A stretch of 7,995 nucleotides of DNA from CAZBBC01 sp964489835 (GCA_964489835.1 CAZBBC010000187.1:1-7995), one strand, 5' to 3'; numbered from the stretch's first letter, positions 1 to 7,086 are shown. Numbers and translations are program-made. The notes: a model not told the origin generated them from the letters alone.

Positions 1-1
1 A

Positions 2-715
2 ATGCAGCTTTCATCGCGGCTTAGAATAGGCGTGGGCGGTACACACAGGTCTGGAGATTATAATTCAAAAACTTTTGATAGCATAGCTCCTGAATATTGG
101 ACAAATAGAACCTTACACTATTCTGGAAACGTATATCACATCGGCTTGCAGAATGATATTGCCCAGCGATTTGCCTTAGGAGTGGTCTATTATTTTCCCT
201 CTCAATTATCTATAGAAACAAAAACGACCTATTCGGATTTGCCGGGGGAATTTGCCTTTAAGGAAACGCAGCAGATTTTAGGAGCGCTAAGAGTCGGATT
301 AGGGTATCGATTTAGTGATGATGGATCGCTTGGAGCAGTTTATTGATACAAGTGGATGCATGGACAGGACACAGGTGTATCATCCATTTCTGCCGGTATT
401 GAGTATAAATTCCGAATTAATACAATCATCCTTCCGTTGTACGTCATGTATGAAAGCAAATCTGTACCGGCAGATATTGGCGAATACATTTTTACATCTT
501 CCCAAGAAAAGGCCAGATGTCATATTTTAGGTCTTGGAGGTGGCATTCAATGGCACCTGTTTACACTATATTTTTCATCACAATGGCATCGGTGCAGTAG
601 CTATGAAGTATTGATGATGCCGGCCCCACCCTGGTCGTGAATGATGTATATAACATCGTCAAGGTTTGACGTGCATATAATCAACCTGAGTATCGGTATA
701 TCAGCTCAGATTTAA
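2..715 (+). pseudogene. Outer-membrane beta-barrel protein, 5'-truncated by the window and disrupted by one stop and two frameshifts
   Basis: The frame open from position 2 encodes alternating polar/hydrophobic strands (SSRLRIGVGG, ALRVGLGYRF) joined by polar loops, as in outer-membrane beta-barrels. It hits TGA at 344-346. The same frame resumes with YKWMHGQDTG, SISAGIEYKF and ILGLGGGIQWHLF, so the stop looks like a nonsense change inside one gene. Near 605-613 the plausible reading moves to another frame (DDAGPTLVVNDVYNIVK, 613-663). It returns to the first frame at about 664-668, giving FDVHIINLSIGISAQI and TAA at 713-715. That ending is a typical amphipathic last strand of a barrel. One base lost and one gained explain the two shifts and restore the frame. 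The ATG at 2-4 is probably internal because it starts within a strand with no signal peptide. I do not recognise the family; transport or structural roles cannot be told apart. Sequencing error is an alternative to decay. Confidence 0.7.
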
Positions 716-794
716 GACTATAGATTTGGATAAAAGATTTCATCGATAAGAAAGATGTGTCAGTGGTGGATTTTCCTTCTGCTTTGAATAGTAA

Positions 795-843
795 ACAACC
801 CCCTATCCCCCCTTTTTTGGCGCTGTTGCAGATTTGATTTATT
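795..843 (+). repeat. C/G-rich palindromic repeat, copy A (decayed right arm)
   Basis: This copy reads CCCCCTATCCCCCC then a T run, GGCGC and TGTTGCAG (824-831). Aligned with the reverse complement of copy D it keeps the left C arm and the TGTTGCAG flank. The G arm is eroded (GGCGC instead of GGGGA), so the hairpin can no longer form fully. The shared flank shows the repeat unit is longer than the C/G hairpin. Confidence 0.55.
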
Positions 844-871
844 GGCACAATTTATCAGAATTGCATGATCT

Positions 872-904
872 GTATCCCCCTTGATAAAGGGGGACTAAGG
901 GGGA
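872..904 (-). repeat. C/G-rich palindromic repeat, copy B
   Basis: CCCCCTT at 876-882 pairs with AAGGGGG at 887-893 around a 4-base loop. A second G run (ACTAAGGGGGAT) follows. On the minus strand it reads ATCCCCCTTAGTCCCCCTTT then the G arm. This is the arrangement of a repeat type dispersed in many bacterial genomes. It lies opposite in orientation to copy C. Confidence 0.7.
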
Positions 905-930
905 TATATACTCTTCTATGTTATTTATTT

Positions 931-964
931 ACAACCCCCTAACCCCCTTTTCTAAGGGGGAATA
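931..964 (+). repeat. C/G-rich palindromic repeat, copy C
   Basis: ACAACCCCCTAACCCCC is followed by a hairpin with CCCCCTT at 943-949 and AAGGGGG at 954-960. The stem is 7 bp and the loop 4 bases, the same geometry as copy B. The double C run upstream of the stem matches copy B read on the other strand. Confidence 0.7.
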
Positions 965-999
965 GATTTTGCTTAATCGATAGCACAAATGAACTTTTG

Positions 1000-1046
1000 C
1001 TCAAAAATAACCTAAACTGCAACATCCCCTTTTAAGGGGGGATTAA
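1000..1046 (-). repeat. C/G-rich palindromic repeat, copy D, with TGTTGCAG flank
   Basis: CCCCTT at 1026-1031 pairs with AAGGGG at 1034-1039 around 2 bases. On the minus strand it reads TTAATCCCCCCTTAAAAGG and then GGATGTTGCAG. The flank TGTTGCAG (minus strand of 1017-1024) is shared with copy A, so A and D are inverted copies of the same longer unit. It sits about 75 bases past the stop of the LRR gene and might help end that transcript, but no T tract follows the stem. Confidence 0.6.
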
Positions 1047-1077
1047 GATTCTGCTGATTTATTATTTTTGTATTATC

Positions 1078-1106
1078 GTATTTATCCTGTTAATCCTGTC
1101 AAAATA
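1078..1106. repeat. ATCCTGTTA direct repeat (2 x 9 bp)
   Basis: Positions 1084-1092 (ATCCTGTTA) and 1093-1101 (ATCCTGTCA) are adjacent 9-bp direct repeats differing at one base. They lie just beyond the stop of the LRR gene. Read on the minus strand it is a GACAGGATTAACAGGAT sequence, which I recall as a recurrent dispersed motif in intergenic DNA of many environmental bacteria. Function unknown. Confidence 0.45.
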
Positions 1107-1119
1107 AATAAATCAACCA

Positions 1120-4100
1120 CTACTTAATCATCACCATTTTTTTCGCAAATCGCTTGCCGTTATTCGTCGTCATTACATAAATATACACACCCGAGGAAAG
1201 CTTCTGTCCGGCACGGTTCACCCCGTTCCAGGTAAAGAAATGCCTGCCGGCGGCCAGACTGCCATCGTAAACTTCCAGCATTTCCTGGCCTAGCAGATTA
1301 TAAATTTTCAGGTTTACCCCGCTCTTTTCAGGTAATTGTATGGTGATGGTCGTCGACGGATTAAAGGGATTGGGATAATTCTGATCTAAGGCGAATGTGG
1401 CCGGTAGCACCTGACTAACCTTATCCATAACTTCTGCCGCCTCTCCAATAACCAGTTCAAACTCTGATACATCCGGCGCCGTAAAAAAGGCATAGGTTGC
1501 TTCCTGTCTTAAATCGACAGACACCATTCGTGTCCTGTCAATCAGGTAGACGGCATAGTCATCCGGTACATCTTCCAGTCCCGGAAAGGACAAAATCGAC
1601 CGGTTTTGATACGGCGCATATACCTGAAAATCCCAGACTTCCATCCCATCGATCCGGGGCCGGATATCACTGGCAAAAACAGGGAATGTCTCATCCCATT
1701 CCGGACGTAAAAAACTAACACTGGGAATCGCTCCCACCGCCCGCGGTTTCCGGTAATCAAAGCGATCCAGATCCTTTTTTGCGTCTTCCGCATATCCGAT
1801 CCGGGCGGAGGTATCTTCCCATTTTCCGGTGGTTAATGCGATCCCAACTTTCCAACCCAGACCGTCCCTAACAACCGGTTTTAACTGACCGGCGGACATC
1901 GGGATTCGTAGTTTATCTAAACCCGATTCATTAAAGAAATAATAACCCTCATAGTGTATCATGGTATTGGTGGTCGAAAAACTGCCGTTAAACCGGTACA
2001 AGGGCTGGCTGATGCCGTTGAGCGACTGTACCAACAGCCAGTCAATATTAGAATCAAAAGGATTGGTAATCAGGTTCCAGCTGGCATGCAACGTGATTTC
2101 TACCTCTTTCTCCGAATTAATGGGTGCGGAACTAACCTGGCGATTGATCTGCAACGATCCGTTATAGATGATCCAAAAAGCCTTTCCGGTTTCAAATTTG
2201 AAATTACTACTATTATTATATTCAACCAGATAATCAATTGATTGACCATTATCCCAGTAGGCAATCCATTTTTCCTTAACGGCAGCGCCAAAAATATCGG
2301 TCAGATCCAGTTTGGGATCTCCCGGAAGACCGATAAGGCGATAATCGGTTGCTGAATACTGATCATTTCTATCGTTGGATGGAAATGTAAATGTCGTCGC
2401 AATCGGTATATCCGTTGGATAGGCAGCAGTGGTAAACAACCAGGTTTCCGACCAATTTTCAGGAATGCCGCCCCCATCGACCGTTACCCGCCAGTAATAA
2501 GTGGTTTGAAATTCCAATGTACTAGATGGCGTAAAAGAATTACTTTGAAGGGCGTTTGCGTCGACAATGATATTGCTTAAAGTGGCGTTATCCGACACTT
2601 GTAACCAGTATCCGGGTGCACCCGAAACATCCACCCAGGTGAAAGTCGGTTTTATGCTGATATTATTACTGCCGTTTGACGGACCATTCAGAACGACCGG
2701 CGCAAAAGCGGTCAAAAAGCTCTGGTCACTCCCGGTAGCCGTACCCTGGGTATTATTAGCTTTCACCCGATAGTGATAGGTCCTGTTAGCGGTTAAACCG
2801 ATGATCGCAACATTCACGCTTAATTCAGTGGTTCCGGAAACAGGACTTTGAACGGCTACCACTGAATTACCATAAGCAGTCGTGGTTCCCCACTCGAATT
2901 CAACATTTGTTTCTAATCCGTTCGGATTCACCAGCCCCCGCAAGCGTGCGCCATTCTCTGAAACCTGATCAGCTTTTAATGTAACCGCTGTAGGACCGGG
3001 AGTAGCGGCTGTGGTCTGGAAATTAACCCAGTTCCCATTGGTCCTCCCGGAGCTGTTAGTGGCTACCAAACGTACCTGGTAATTCGTGCCTGGACTGAGT
3101 CCTGTTGCCGTTCCGGTAACATTGATGTCATCGGTCCCACTCAATGGCGTACTTTGATCGATCGTAACCGATACACTATCGCTGAATTGAAAATAAGCAT
3201 CGGTAGACAGATCATTGGGATTGACGGTTCCGCTTAAAACGGCAGAGGTGGAACTGATGCTTGAGGGATTATTGGTTGATACCGTCGGCGCAGTGGCCAG
3301 CGACAGTGTAGTGAAGGAAAGCGTAGCTCCTGTTTTACTTCCCTGGCTGTTTGTAGCTTTTACGTAAAACCAATGAGCGGTATTCTCAGATAAGGTTGTT
3401 AATGTGGCTGAGACCAATTGCTCCCCGCTTTCCTCAAGCGGACTTTGTGTGGCTGTTATAGGGGTCCAGGTGGACTGATCGGTACTAAAGTAAAAAGTAA
3501 CCGTTGTCGTCAGTCCGCTAGGATTTACCTTTCCGTTTAGCATCGCTGAACTGGTGCTGATATTAGTCGCCGGATCGGTTGTCACAAGCGGCGCTCCAAT
3601 GATCCACACCCGCACGGGCCGGGTATATATCGAAAGTCCGGTAACCACTGTATTGGTCACCTCACAATGGTAAGAACCAGTTCGGCTTTCATCAACGGGA
3701 TCGAGAACCAGATTAGCACCAGTTTCTGCCGTCAGACTTATGCCATTTTTATACCATAAGTATTGGTTATTTTCTCCACCCACACCGGCGGAAATGGTAA
3801 GCGATGAACCACTGACGACTGTTGTATCCCGTATTTCTCCAACACTATCCTGGGGAATATATGTAAATGTTGAGTTGGCGACAGTCATATTTGGTTCAAT
3901 ATCTTCAAATGTAAAATTATTCACCTCAATTTTTAATTCCGCCAGATTTTCACTCATAGGAGAAAGATCAGGGAGGTCTGTTAATCGGTTATCCGCCACT
4001 GAAAGTTCTTGTAAAAGAAGCAATTTTGTAATGCTATCCGGAACAGCACCCTTAAAATCATTAGAAGTAATATCAAACGATTCTAGCATTAAAAGTTTTC

Positions 4101-5943
4101 CAATACTGGAAGGGATTGGACCATCCAGAGAGTTCATATCCAGAGATATGGATTTCAATGTGGTAATATCACCGATGTTTTCCGGCAGCGGTCCGGAGAG
4201 ATCATTGTTCGTTAACCATAATGAAGAGAGGTGTTGTAAATTGGTAATACTGGCCGGAATATTTCCTGTGAGTTGATTATGAGCCAGTGCCAGAACCTCC
4301 AGCTGGGTCATATTGCCAATATTAGCCGGTATGGTACCGGGAATCTGATTATATTCCAGATGAAGCGCCCTCAGATTGGTTAGATTGGTAATTTCATCGG
4401 GAATGGCCTGGTCGAGGTTATTTCCATTAATCCATATATTGTCCAAATTAAACATATTGCCAATCTCGGGAGGAATTCCCCCTTTAATAGAATTATTACT
4501 CAGAAGTAAATTGGCCAGTTTATCAAGATCAGCAATACTGGCGGGTAAGGTTCCTGTCAGGTTGTTAACGCCTAAATTGATCTGTTTCACCCTGCCATTA
4601 AGAGTAGATATACCCCACCAGCCATCGATGTCGGCATCGGTCAACCAGCCCGTATTGGTGCTCCATAAAGGTCCGCCGGTGCTGTTATAGAGATCTACCA
4701 ATGCCAAGGAATCAAGCTGCCTGGGGGTATATTCCACTCTTACAGTGATCGGTCGTGTATATAAAACTAGGAGTGGTGCTAAAGTGTTGGTAATTTCACA
4801 GGTATATATACCAGCATCACCGATGGTAACAGGAGATATCAAAAGAACGCTATCGGCAGAGGGTATATCAATATTTGCACCGAATTTTTTCCACTGATAC
4901 AACGTGCTATTTCCCCCGGCGGAAGTCTCCAATTGAATAACATCACCGACATAGACCAGCCGATCAATAGTTTCTCCAAGTGAATCCTGTGGATAATACT
5001 GAAACGTGGAAGCGACCCCGACATTGGGTTCAATATGTCTGAAATCTAATTTGTTTTCGCTAAGGTCCAGCGTTGACATTGGAGCTAGGGCAGAAATATC
5101 AGGAAAGCTGGTGAAATCATTCTGCTGTATCTGAAGAGTATTCAAACTGGTCAAATTTACTATATCTGCCGGAATATCCCCTTTTAGTAAATTATTTTGC
5201 AGTCTGAGATGATCAAGTTTTGGCAAAAAATAAAGCTCGTTCGGTATGGTTCCGGATAATTGATTATCCTGTAACCATAATGTATTCAGTTGGCTCAAAT
5301 TACCCAATTCCGGTGGGATCGGACCAGACAGTTGATTTTCCTCCAGGTACAGACTATTTAAATTGGGTAAATTCCCCAACTCCGCAGGAATGGGACCGGA
5401 AAGATTGTTACCGCCAAAGCTCAAAACTTCCAAATTTACCAGACTATCTAATCCAGCCGGAATGGGACCTTCCAACATACTGTTAGACATGTATATATTT
5501 CGCAAACTTTTTAATTGGGTAATTTCTACCGGTATCGTTCCGCTGATTTGAGTATTCCAGAATTGAAAATATGTCAGTTTTGTCAATGCACCGATGGTTG
5601 TGGGCAGTGGTCCGGTGATGTTATTATTATCCAGGAACAAGCGATCCATTTCAGTCAAATTACCGATAGCATCGGGGAGAGGCCCGCTCAGATTGTTACT
5701 GCCTAGAGAGAGTTGGGTCACCCGACGTGTTATCACATTGACCGAAACGCCATGCCATGTGTCGAGCCGCTGCTCGGGATTTGACCAACCAGTATTATTT
5801 GTCCAATTGGCTCCGTTCGTGCTCTCATACAGGGCAATCAGCGTCAGCGAGTCTTGTTCTGCCGGATCCTGACTATAGCCTTGAGGACACAGAGCAAAAA
5901 TTATCAATAGAAATAATACTATTTTTAATCTAAAAACGTTCAT
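1120..5943 (-). CDS. Giant secreted LRR/Ig/Fn3 mosaic protein with T9SS type A sorting domain
   Basis: This is a predicted exported surface or extracellular protein of 1607 residues. The start at 5943 is chosen over the ATG at 6003 because GGAG lies 9 bases upstream and it begins directly with a signal peptide (MNVFRLKIVLFLLIIFALC, cleavage near residue 24). Order: cap motif DSLTLIALYE (31-70); ten LRRs of the LSGPIPxELGNL type (75-307); Ig-like domain ending YTCEITN (330-404); a second cap (410-446), ten LRRs (452-685) and Ig-like domain (709-781); three Fn3-like domains sharing a VNPxxL motif (783-879, 885-978, 984-1079); a fourth Fn3-like domain (1081-1172); a beta-rich region with SWNLITNPF (1175-1510); and a C-terminal sorting domain with NYPNPFNPSTTI (from 1522). 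LRRs and Fn3/Ig folds usually mediate binding, so adhesion or ligand recognition is likely. No catalytic motif is visible. Secretion by T9SS is inferred from the C-terminus; no T9SS gene is in the window. Confidence 0.93.
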   Translation of the reverse strand: MNVFRLKIVLFLLIIFALCPQGYSQDPAEQDSLTLIALYESTNGANWTNNTGWSNPEQRLDTWHGVSVNVITRRVTQLSLGSNNLSGPLPDAIGNLTEMDRLFLDNNNITGPLPTTIGALTKLTYFQFWNTQISGTIPVEITQLKSLRNIYMSNSMLEGPIPAGLDSLVNLEVLSFGGNNLSGPIPAELGNLPNLNSLYLEENQLSGPIPPELGNLSQLNTLWLQDNQLSGTIPNELYFLPKLDHLRLQNNLLKGDIPADIVNLTSLNTLQIQQNDFTSFPDISALAPMSTLDLSENKLDFRHIEPNVGVASTFQYYPQDSLGETIDRLVYVGDVIQLETSAGGNSTLYQWKKFGANIDIPSADSVLLISPVTIGDAGIYTCEITNTLAPLLVLYTRPITVRVEYTPRQLDSLALVDLYNSTGGPLWSTNTGWLTDADIDGWWGISTLNGRVKQINLGVNNLTGTLPASIADLDKLANLLLSNNSIKGGIPPEIGNMFNLDNIWINGNNLDQAIPDEITNLTNLRALHLEYNQIPGTIPANIGNMTQLEVLALAHNQLTGNIPASITNLQHLSSLWLTNNDLSGPLPENIGDITTLKSISLDMNSLDGPIPSSIGKLLMLESFDITSNDFKGAVPDSITKLLLLQELSVADNRLTDLPDLSPMSENLAELKIEVNNFTFEDIEPNMTVANSTFTYIPQDSVGEIRDTTVVSGSSLTISAGVGGENNQYLWYKNGISLTAETGANLVLDPVDESRTGSYHCEVTNTVVTGLSIYTRPVRVWIIGAPLVTTDPATNISTSSAMLNGKVNPSGLTTTVTFYFSTDQSTWTPITATQSPLEESGEQLVSATLTTLSENTAHWFYVKATNSQGSKTGATLSFTTLSLATAPTVSTNNPSSISSTSAVLSGTVNPNDLSTDAYFQFSDSVSVTIDQSTPLSGTDDINVTGTATGLSPGTNYQVRLVATNSSGRTNGNWVNFQTTAATPGPTAVTLKADQVSENGARLRGLVNPNGLETNVEFEWGTTTAYGNSVVAVQSPVSGTTELSVNVAIIGLTANRTYHYRVKANNTQGTATGSDQSFLTAFAPVVLNGPSNGSNNISIKPTFTWVDVSGAPGYWLQVSDNATLSNIIVDANALQSNSFTPSSTLEFQTTYYWRVTVDGGGIPENWSETWLFTTAAYPTDIPIATTFTFPSNDRNDQYSATDYRLIGLPGDPKLDLTDIFGAAVKEKWIAYWDNGQSIDYLVEYNNSSNFKFETGKAFWIIYNGSLQINRQVSSAPINSEKEVEITLHASWNLITNPFDSNIDWLLVQSLNGISQPLYRFNGSFSTTNTMIHYEGYYFFNESGLDKLRIPMSAGQLKPVVRDGLGWKVGIALTTGKWEDTSARIGYAEDAKKDLDRFDYRKPRAVGAIPSVSFLRPEWDETFPVFASDIRPRIDGMEVWDFQVYAPYQNRSILSFPGLEDVPDDYAVYLIDRTRMVSVDLRQEATYAFFTAPDVSEFELVIGEAAEVMDKVSQVLPATFALDQNYPNPFNPSTTITIQLPEKSGVNLKIYNLLGQEMLEVYDGSLAAGRHFFTWNGVNRAGQKLSSGVYIYVMTTNNGKRFAKKMVMIK
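3601..4713 (-). repeat. Module B: cap + 10 LRRs + Ig-like domain inside the LRR protein
   Basis: Residues 411-781. It mirrors module A: cap DSLALVDLYN, eight LRRs of 22-24 residues, a short ninth (LPDLSPM), a tenth ending DIEPN, a YIPQDSVGE linker, and an Ig-like domain with LWYKNG and YHCEVTN, closed by IYTRPVRV (LYTRPITV in A). Unit number and the position of the short repeat are the same in both modules. Confidence 0.8.
4732..5853 (-). repeat. Module A: cap + 10 LRRs + Ig-like domain inside the LRR protein
   Basis: Residues 31-404 of the 1607-residue protein. Eight LRRs of 22-24 residues are followed by a shortened ninth (ending FPDISAL) and a tenth ending HIEPN. A YYPQDSLGE linker leads into an Ig-like domain with WKK and YTCEITN. 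The same succession recurs about 379 residues later as module B. Confidence 0.8.
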
Positions 5944-5952
5944 CTTTAATAT

Positions 5953-5956
5953 CTCC
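5953..5956 (-). promoter_or_regulatory. Ribosome binding site of the LRR protein gene
   Basis: The minus strand reads GGAGATATTAAAG before ATG at 5943. GGAG is 9 bases upstream of that ATG. This favours 5943 over the ATG at 6003, which would place 20 polar and mixed residues before the signal peptide. Confidence 0.6.
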
Positions 5957-5998
5957 ATACAAAATAATGTTATATTCATAATGGAACCAATGGTTGTA

Positions 5999-6141
5999 TA
6001 CAAATATCAAATTACAATTAGCAAATAACAAATAATCATCAATTTTAAAAATAACAACGACTGAAATATGATTGATTGTAATTTCGAAATTGTAATTTGG
6101 AATTTATTTGATATTTGTGATTTGTGATTTGTCATTTGTCA
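5999..6141. repeat. AT-rich dispersed repeat with inverted arms and a 7-bp tandem array
   Basis: The left arm CAAATATCAAATTACAA (6001-6017) is matched in inverse orientation by the right arm near 6091-6118, which has about 11 extra bases inside it. The centre holds a perfect 12-bp palindrome, AATTTCGAAATT (6080-6091). The right end is a tandem array: ATTTGTG twice and ATTTGTC twice (6113-6140). The element fills most of the gap between the CsgG/PEGA gene and the LRR gene. No coding potential is seen. Confidence 0.6.
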
Positions 6142-6180
6142 TTTTCTAATATAACAAAGTTTTTGTTTATTATAACAGAT

Positions 6181-7077
6181 TTACGGTCTTCCCGGCGGCA
6201 CAGGAAATCCCTGATCTCCTTCTTCAGGAAGCGTATCATCCCCCCCACCGGACATCAGGAGGACGGCAGCACCACCAACCAGTACGGCCCCGCCGCCGAT
6301 CCATACCCAGGCACTGATTCCCCCCTCATCCGCGCCCGTCGCCTTTTTATAGGCTTCGGTATACACTAATTCCGCTTCCACTTCAACATCTTCCTTAACT
6401 GTAAAAGTCTTCTGCCAGTTCTTATAATTCTCTTTTTCAACTCTCAGGTTAACCGTCATGCCTTTTCGGACCTTCCCACGATATGGTGTGTTTCCTGCTT
6501 CCCTGTTATCGATAAAAACTTTCGCCCCTTCCGGATCGGATAGGATACGCAGGTTGACCTGTTCCGCGGCAGGCACAGCTGTTGCGGGAGTGCCTTCGGA
6601 AATTTCAGCGATCTGATTGGAGATCACCTGCATCAGATTTAATAAACCATCGATTTCTCCTTTGAAATCACGGAAGAATGACTTTTCAATTCTCGCCGTT
6701 TTTACATCTATCAGGGAAAGATCGATCGTGTACGTCTGGCCTAATTTTCCGATGGAACCGCTGATCATTTTTTCAACATTCAGCAGTTCACCCATCTCAA
6801 CCGCGCATTCGGTGGTGGTACATCCGGTTTGCTGAAATCCCTGCTCATCAAGGATATCATCCATCTGCCCGCGTTCCAGAACAATGAAAGCATCGGTTTT
6901 TACAAGCATCGAACTCAAGCGGTTACCGAGGGTTACCGTCTCTTGTTTGGATAATCCGCCGGTATTGTTGAAATCGAGAATGGCGATACGTAGTTTCTCC
7001 GCTTCCTGCGCAAAAATGACCGAGATACTGACAAAAAATATAAACCAAAAGGCTAGCTGCTTACCTGAAGAAGACAT
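6181..7077 (-). CDS. Secreted CsgG-like/PEGA-domain protein with C-terminal membrane segment
   Basis: This 298-residue envelope protein has a signal peptide (about 1-23, cleavage near VIFA-QEAE). Residues 29-158 resemble the CsgG/LpoB-like alpha/beta fold: LRIAILDFNNTGG, then TLGNRLSSMLVKTDAFIVLERGQ in pieces, and VEKMISGSIGKLG. Residues 174-238 form a PEGA domain (LRILSDPEGAKVFIDN, GNTPYRGKVRKG), a small beta-sandwich common in surface proteins. Residues 254-277 are a Gly-rich hydrophobic span (WVWIGGGAVLVGGAAVLL), followed by an acidic tail ending FPVPPGRP. Cys86 and Cys91 (CTTTEC) lie in the CsgG-like part. There is no lipobox, unlike true CsgG, so it is not a classical curli secretion lipoprotein. 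A role in envelope assembly is plausible but not shown. The start has a GGGG ribosome binding site 5 bases upstream. The repeat-filled 237-base gap to the LRR gene argues against tight co-transcription. Confidence 0.85.
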   Translation of the reverse strand: MSSSGKQLAFWFIFFVSISVIFAQEAEKLRIAILDFNNTGGLSKQETVTLGNRLSSMLVKTDAFIVLERGQMDDILDEQGFQQTGCTTTECAVEMGELLNVEKMISGSIGKLGQTYTIDLSLIDVKTARIEKSFFRDFKGEIDGLLNLMQVISNQIAEISEGTPATAVPAAEQVNLRILSDPEGAKVFIDNREAGNTPYRGKVRKGMTVNLRVEKENYKNWQKTFTVKEDVEVEAELVYTEAYKKATGADEGGISAWVWIGGGAVLVGGAAVLLMSGGGDDTLPEEGDQGFPVPPGRP

Positions 7078-7082
7078 AAGAA

Positions 7083-7086
7083 CCCC
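7083..7086 (-). promoter_or_regulatory. Ribosome binding site of the CsgG/PEGA gene
   Basis: The minus strand reads GTGGGGTTCTT before ATG at 7077. The G run lies 5 bases from the start codon, an acceptable spacing. The signal peptide begins at once after this ATG, which supports the start. Confidence 0.5.

Larger units (their letters stand above)
716..1119. other. Convergent intergenic region filled with palindromic repeats
   Basis: No convincing gene lies in these 404 bases, which separate the 3' end of the barrel pseudogene from the 3' end of the LRR protein gene. Positions 795-1046 hold four copies or part-copies of a C/G-rich palindrome, and 1084-1101 holds a 2 x 9-bp direct repeat. The stretch 724-804 could be read as a short open segment (WIKDFIDKKDVSVVDFPSAL), but it has no start codon or ribosome binding site. 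Confidence 0.7.

Noticed and set aside
315..530. 71-codon plus-strand frame overlapping the barrel gene
   Set aside because: It is in another frame of the pseudogene, has no barrel-like pattern and no ribosome binding site, and the barrel frame continues past it.
795..1046. CRISPR array
   Set aside because: The repeats alternate in orientation, differ in length and spacing, and no cas gene is present.
3740..4276. 178-codon open frame on the plus strand
   Set aside because: It lies wholly antisense to the LRR/Ig coding region, whose repeat pattern is unmistakable. Open antisense frames are expected opposite such regular repeats, and its product has no recognisable features.
5944..6003. Upstream ATG at 6003 as the start of the LRR protein
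   Set aside because: It would add 20 residues before the signal peptide, while the ATG at 5943 has GGAG at proper spacing and starts the signal peptide directly.
6113..6140. Iterons of a replication origin
   Set aside because: The 7-bp units are simple AT-rich tandem repeats without a replication initiator gene or DnaA-like boxes nearby, and they belong to a larger inverted repeat.
6153..6167. AACAAA/TTTGTT hairpin after the CsgG/PEGA stop as a terminator
   Set aside because: The stem is 6 bp of mostly A-T pairs and no T tract follows on the minus strand, so it is too weak to call.
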